From contig OZ244987.1 in NCBI GenBank assembly GCA_965223105.1, positions 3,782,001 to 3,846,000 of the forward strand: a stretch of 64,000 nucleotides of DNA, given 5' to 3'. Shown here piece by piece: positions 60,448-64,000 of this stretch. The notes beneath the pieces were generated by a model. It was not told where the DNA came from and ran no database searches. It worked only from the letters and a program-made list of their open reading frames with translations. Origin of the DNA: JABDMH01 sp965223105 (lineage in GTDB: Bacteria; Bacteroidota; Bacteroidia; Chitinophagales; Saprospiraceae). Every line of letters starts with the position of its first letter. The stretch's first letter is position 1. Both the position numbers and the translations under genes were made by a program.

Positions 60448-60897
60448 TCATATGAAGTCTCTTTCGATTTCGAGCGCATACTTATACATCTGCTGCAAGT
60501 ACATTGAGACATTGTTGTGATTGTCTTTTGCCAGTTGTTGCTGCCTGATTAAACAAACCTTAGTTCTGACATTCGCACGGTATAATTTATAGTACAGCCA
60601 GATGGCATCTATTGATTGGCCAAGGAAGGCTTTGGGAAATTCGGATCGATACTGGTTAAGAAATCTTGTTGCCAGCTGTTTAGCTCCCCTGCTCTCGAGA
60701 TCCATGTATAAAAAAGCGAGCTCATCAAGGATATCCATATGCCTTAGCAATGGCCTAAATTCGATACAATCGAAGATATGCGGAACTTCGCCCAGGAAAA
60801 TATTACCGGTATGAAGGTCGCCATGACAATCACGGACCATTCCTGAAGATGCCCTGGAGTAACCCGGCAATCCCATAATCAAAATCAGTTTAGGCAT
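60448..60897 (-). pseudogene. Chimeric fragment: P-loop start joined to aminoglycoside-phosphotransferase-like tail
   Basis: This 149-aa frame begins MPKLILIMGLPG, the start of a P-loop kinase just before its GxGKS, but then jumps to YSRASSGMVRDCHGDLHTGN, the catalytic loop of an APH-like kinase. It continues normally (DCIEFRPLLRHMDILDELAF, MDLESRGAKQLA). The N-lobe of the APH domain and the rest of the P-loop domain are missing. In known bifunctional APH/P-loop proteins the two domains occur whole, so an internal deletion or recombination is the likely origin. The catalytic HGDLHxxN is kept, but activity is doubtful without an N-lobe. Confidence 0.65.
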
Positions 60898-61026
60898 TTG
60901 AAGTAAAAATTTAAAGATATTGCCTACTGAAAATTGCAGTGAGATTTCCAGTCAACAATTGAGTAAGATCAAACTCAAACCTGAGTCTCATCATTTCTTC
61001 CTTGAGAGAACGATCCGATTTGATTT

Positions 61027-61482
61027 TCAGAGGTGGATGAAATCACCAGCAATAACAAGATCCAGAGAAAATCTACCACCACCACCAATGAGCAAAGCAA
61101 TGGACATCGGTATCCACAGTAGGAAAAACTCAATGCCTTCTCCCTCTTGCTGACCAGACCAATTCATAAAAAATCCGTATTGAAGGTGAGATGTCATGAC
61201 GATCCCGAGAGCCAATAGAATGAATGCCAACGCAAACAAGCGGGTACCGAGACCAATGAGAAGTAAAATGGCCCTCAGAGACTCCAATAAAATAACCGAC
61301 AATGCAACTATATTTGGTAAGTCAACAACATTGTTAAAATATTGCATGGTAGATTCAAATCCAAAACCACCAAACCAGCCAAATACTTTTTGCAATCCAT
61401 GCGCCAAAATTACAGAGCCCAGAAATAATCTCAAAATTAAGGGCTCCCAGGAACCATCAGTCTTAGAAATTTCCTTGATCAT
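61027..61482 (-). CDS. DoxX-family membrane protein (cassette copy 2)
   Basis: From the ATG at 61482 (MIKEISKTDGSWEPLILRLF) this gives 151 aa. Same family and layout as copy 1 at 46192. The first 37 residues differ from copy 1 by one, but beyond FGWF there are about 27 differences in 108 residues (for example GGFGFESTMQYFNNVVDLPN). It ends in a different tail (LVIAGDFIHL). The gene is intact and may function under another regulator, since its cassette's crp is broken. Confidence 0.88.
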   Translation of the reverse strand: MIKEISKTDGSWEPLILRLFLGSVILAHGLQKVFGWFGGFGFESTMQYFNNVVDLPNIVALSVILLESLRAILLLIGLGTRLFALAFILLALGIVMTSHLQYGFFMNWSGQQEGEGIEFFLLWIPMSIALLIGGGGRFSLDLVIAGDFIHL

Positions 61483-62447
61483 GAGGTATGCATTATACGT
61501 TGTAATAAAACTTTTCCTTGATGATCTTCCCGTCTTGCCATTCCTGTACTGATACTTGGGTATAGTTTCTTTCTCCCCAATCTTCATGGGTGTAATCGTA
61601 GTGCCATTCTACCATGGATATTCCATTACCTACCGCTATCTTCAATGGTACCGCAGAACGAAACTCCTTGATTTTGGAAAAGAAGGCCTCCTCCCTCAGC
61701 CGGTTTTCACCTTTCCCCCTGGTCGGAGTGTCTTCATTTTCTTGCATTACTACCTCATCATGGTAATATTTTTCAAATGCTTCGAGAGATCTTCCTTGCA
61801 TTACCAATGAATTTAAGTCCTCTATTTGCTTCAATATGAGTTTCATTGCGACAACTTTTTGATTTATGTATTGCAAAGCTCAGCACAAGAGATGAGGCTC
61901 ACAACAATCTATATTAAAAAAACAGATTAAACCAGATTAACTATTTACCGCTCAGAAGAAATGAGCTGATTCCTAATTTTGCTTAAGAATTCTTTGGTAA
62001 TCCCCAGGTAAGAAGCCACCAATATTGGGGAACTCTTTGTTCAATCTCCGGATATGAAGTTCTAAAATGGAGATACCGTTCTTTTGCAGTCAGGCTAAAA
62101 TTTCGAATTATGCGTCTTTCTGCAGCTACAAATGCCCTCTCAATTATAATCCTAAAAAATCGCTCCAATTTGGGAATAACTCGGTAAAGTTCTTGAAGGG
62201 TATGATGGTCAAACTGAAGTAACTCTGTGGCTTCCAGGCATTGCACATTATAGTTTGCAGGCGATTGGGTAATAAAACTTCCAAGGTCTCCGGTCCACCA
62301 ATTTTCAATCGCAAATGCAACGATGTACTCCTGCCCTTTTTCGTCTACATTGAAGGTTCTAAGACAGCCCTTCACCACAAAACTCTCTACTCGACAGACG
62401 TCACCTTGCTGTACCAGATATTGACCTTTCAAATATTTGCGAAAGCG
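61388..62447. repeat. Near-identical 1.06-kb tract, copy 2 (pair with 46538-47598)
   Basis: This tract spans the 5' part of doxX copy 2, all of snoaL and most of crp. It is almost identical to the first copy, with offset 14850 before and 14849 after the indel near 62021. Divergence resumes on both sides while gene order stays the same. Confidence 0.85.
61493..61846 (-). CDS. SnoaL/NTF2-like protein (cassette copy 2)
   Basis: This 117-aa protein (start 61846) is identical in DNA and protein to copy 1 at 46643-46996. It has the NTF2-like fold, as in LNSLVMQGRSLEAFEKYYHD. It lies 10 bp upstream of doxX copy 2 in the direction of transcription. Perfect identity against diverged flanking genes points to recent sequence exchange rather than recent duplication of the whole cassette. 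Confidence 0.88.
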   Translation of the reverse strand: MKLILKQIEDLNSLVMQGRSLEAFEKYYHDEVVMQENEDTPTRGKGENRLREEAFFSKIKEFRSAVPLKIAVGNGISMVEWHYDYTHEDWGERNYTQVSVQEWQDGKIIKEKFYYNV

Positions 62448-62534
62448 GACTCGGTCGTTCAAGATGGTCACTTCATCATCAGTCAAAATGATATATTGAC
62501 TCATGTGTTTGATCAAAGGCTCCGTATTCATCAT
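61945..62534 (-). pseudogene. Crp/Fnr-type regulator, frameshifted (cassette copy 2)
   Basis: The frame from 62534 matches copy 1 closely (start MMNTEPLIKHMSQYIILTDD) to VPQY. A one-base loss plus substitutions near 62021 then change YMVASYLGITKEF to YWWLLTWGLPKNS and a stop at 61983. The lost part is the helix-turn-helix, so DNA binding should be gone. The original end would be at 61945. The start region is diverged from copy 1, while the middle is nearly identical. A sequencing error cannot be excluded, but the clustered changes make it less likely. Confidence 0.75.
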
Positions 62535-62553
62535 TGTATATTCACTTACAATA

Positions 62554-62896
62554 GGGTACCTCTAAGAACCCCGTTCGTGGGTCGGACACAATGGCTTCGC
62601 CATTTGTTTTTTGAATCTTTTGAATCTATACTTCGTTGAATTTCATTCACGTAGCTCTGGCTATGCTCACTCAATTCGGAGTAGGAAAACACATTAGTTT
62701 TACGTAAGAATTTCGATATTGGGTTTGCCAGATTGAGGCGGCAGGAGTGAAGCAGGGCGGGCTCCCTGCAAGCGACGACAACGAATAGATGGCAAAGCCA
62801 ATGAAGAAATTGTAGATAATAACTGATGTGTTTGCCTACTAGTCTAAATCCAAAAAATTTTAAACCGGTCTCATTTAGAGGCTATTAGAGGTACCC
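62554..62896. repeat. Repeat family copy C (343 bp), interrupted by a second element
   Basis: GGGTACCTCTAA at the left end and TTAGAGGTACCC at the right end are as in copy B. The interior follows copies A and B up to ACTCAATTCG (62678), then resumes at GTCTAAATCC (62841). The roughly 160 bp between are the nested insertion at 62681-62839. The four bases CCTC present at this point in A and B are missing. Confidence 0.85.
62681..62839. repeat. Nested MITE-like insertion inside repeat copy C
   Basis: The left end GTAGGAAAACACATTAGTT (62681-62699) and right end AACTGATGTGTTTGCCTAC (62821-62839) are inverted repeats with two mismatches in 19. The interior contains GGCGGCAGGAGTGAAGCAGG, a GC-rich stretch. 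No open frame. Confidence 0.7.
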
Positions 62897-63409
62897 TATT
62901 ATCATATATAATTTCTTGATTAATTTCTGCCATAATTTCATTGGCTTCAACTCCTAAAGGACCATATAACATCTTCAAATGGTCAGGACTAGCACTCCTC
63001 CCTCCACGCCCTATTTGGCGCCTTATACCTTAGGAGCAGGTATTTGCTGCAAGTTTAATAGCTTGACAGTTTTGCATAGATTGGGAGAATCGCATCTGCA
63101 ACACGGTAAAATTATACGGAGCCTTTAGTGGCTTGGCTTTCAAGATTGATTTACGGTTATACCATCTGTATTCAGGCGTTGTTCTGAACTGTGGAGAGCA
63201 GGTGTTCGATCATTGTGATGGGTAGTCTAATGTTAATGTTTTCAGCAATATAGACTATTGATCCTTTCACTTTAGTTTTGTCCAGGCAGCCATCAAATAT
63301 CTGCTCGCATACATTCAAACCAGCGTTATCTTCAAGCAAACGAACAAGGATTGAGTAAATAAATATCGAACACGATTAACGATTTTGATTTTGGAGGTAA
63401 AACGGCAGA
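62897..63409. other. Intergenic region with possible gene debris
   Basis: A minus-strand frame (63172-63375) is open for 67 codons without a useful start and reads LVRLLEDNAGLNVCEQIFDG further on. It may be debris of a gene, but no family was recognised. Confidence 0.3.
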
Positions 63410-63691
63410 ATGAAAAAATTTGATTTAGAAGAACGATTAATTAATTTTTCGGTTTCGGTAATTGAAATTACTAAGGAAATGCCAAACAATTATGCGGCAA
63501 ATCACTTGGAGAAACAATGCTCAGATCCGAAACTTCAGCTTCTCTAAATTATGGCGAAGCACAAAGTGCTGAATCCCGAACTAAATGTTTAAAAATGAAA
63601 CAAGAATTCAAAACACAAAACTGGAAACAACGAGCTACTTTCAATTCTTGTAAAAAGCATAGAAACGGCTCAAAAGAATATGAAAACGTGA
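63410..63691 (+). pseudogene. Decayed four-helix-bundle (S23/Avd-like) gene
   Basis: ATG 63410, preceded by a good GGAGGT, reads MKKFDLEERLINFSVSVIEI through YAANHLEKQ, then loses frame. The next frame resumes with LRSETSASLNYGEAQSAESR, the family's conserved helix. A third frame gives ELLSILVKSIETAQKNMKT and a stop at 63691. The family is normally about 115-125 aa; here a central segment is also missing. Two frameshifts plus a deletion make this a clear pseudogene. Intact relatives occur as rRNA intervening-sequence proteins, stand-alone genes and Avd accessory proteins of diversity-generating retroelements. Confidence 0.8.
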
Positions 63692-63918
63692 AAAATCAAA
63701 CATCAAACATAGTTCTAAAATCGCTAATCAGTGTTCCTTGTTCTTAAATCCAAGTACCGACTGACGAAGCCAAAAGATAACACGAGATATGAAGTCATAC
63801 TTCCTATCGGTCCTACAGGCTTTATCCAAACCGTTCAACTCAACATCTTTTCAGATATTTGGTTGGTCAGTTCGGCCATCTAATAGTATAGAATAACCCA
63901 ACCAGTCATTACGGTGAA
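63692..63918. other. Non-coding stretch, nothing recognised
   Basis: Short gap between the pseudogene and the C-terminal fragment at the right edge. Nothing supported. Confidence 0.3.
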
Positions 63919-64000
63919 TCAATTAGCTTGTACTGAATGCAGGAACTGCCAGACGATTCTAAGCTCTTTCTTTATTTCCTGCATTTCGCTTTCCAACGCT
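63919..64000 (-). CDS. C-terminal end of a coiled-coil protein (partial)
   Basis: Reading in from the right edge on the minus strand gives ALESEMQEIKKELRIVWQFL, then HSVQAN and TGA at 63919-63921. The pattern is a short amphipathic helix or coiled coil. Only 26 residues are visible, so the protein cannot be identified and the call is uncertain. Confidence 0.35.
   Translation of the reverse strand, partial: ALESEMQEIKKELRIVWQFLHSVQAN

Noticed and set aside
63172..63375. Open minus-strand stretch of 67 codons (LVRLLEDNAGLNVCEQIFDG)
   Set aside because: No usable start codon, no family recognised. Recorded only as possible debris.
1..64000. CRISPR arrays, rRNA or tRNA genes
   Set aside because: No regularly spaced repeats of 24-40 bp and no recognisable rRNA or tRNA core sequences were seen in the intergenic regions by eye. 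A tRNAscan or Rfam search would settle this.

Overview
The window looks like a chromosomal segment of a Bacteroidota bacterium, most likely from the Saprospiria (Lewinella-like) branch. This is inference from gene content: a secreted protein with a type IX secretion (T9SS) C-terminal domain, two TonB-dependent receptors with carboxypeptidase-regulatory-like N-termini, DUF2911, DUF983, 2TM, DUF5706 and S74-chaperone proteins, mostly weak Shine-Dalgarno sequences, and several matches to the Bacteroidota -7 promoter element TAnnTTTG. No rRNA, tRNA, CRISPR array, phage or complete transposase gene was seen. Base composition looks moderate and even by eye.

Layout. 1-5.3 kb: regulators (a partial XRE protein, two tandem AraC paralogs, another XRE protein), a small lipoprotein and a BLUF blue-light sensor. 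5.6-12.9 kb: a secreted coiled-coil protein facing a tightly packed three-gene operon. The operon encodes a 1217-aa outer-membrane protein (degenerate metallophosphoesterase, kinase-like core, BamA-like barrel), a degenerate HD protein with a Pycsar-effector-type (DUF5706) membrane domain, and an SdiA-regulated-type beta-propeller lipoprotein. 13.3-20.6 kb: a metal-binding HMA protein with its TonB receptor, then a second TonB receptor with a T9SS-exported alpha/beta-hydrolase-like protein. 20.7-27.9 kb: a DegP-type protease, a potassium channel, ClpB, a 57-aa protein and a DUF983 protein, with clear terminators. 28-35.3 kb: an S74-type surface protein, a SulP transporter, a GT4 glycosyltransferase and a flavin-reductase / M20 peptidase / P-loop trio. 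35.8-40.5 kb: an Mla-type lipid-transport operon, a lipoprotein with a disturbed start, and a DUF2911 protein. 40.6-54 kb: mostly minus-strand genes (universal stress protein, cytochrome-like sensor, amidohydrolase, dehydrogenases, a crp/snoaL/doxX cassette, and SRPBCC and DUF4386 membrane proteins). 54.4-60.4 kb: a plus-strand redox and metabolism run. 60.4-64 kb: a scarred region with a chimeric kinase fragment, a second crp/snoaL/doxX cassette whose crp is frameshifted, a nested repeat and a decayed four-helix-bundle gene.

Most notable. (1) The 6998-12861 operon combines two enzyme domains that both lost their metal ligands with a kinase-like motif pair, an outer-membrane barrel, an inner-membrane effector-type domain and a beta-propeller lipoprotein. 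It is the best candidate for an undescribed envelope-spanning signalling or stress system. (2) The two crp/snoaL/doxX cassettes are diverged at both ends but nearly identical over about 1.06 kb in the middle, which is the signature of gene conversion. (3) A short palindrome-ended repeat family (22.3, 38.5 and 62.6 kb) has one copy interrupted by a second inverted-repeat element. All functional statements rest on motif recognition by eye; no database search was run.
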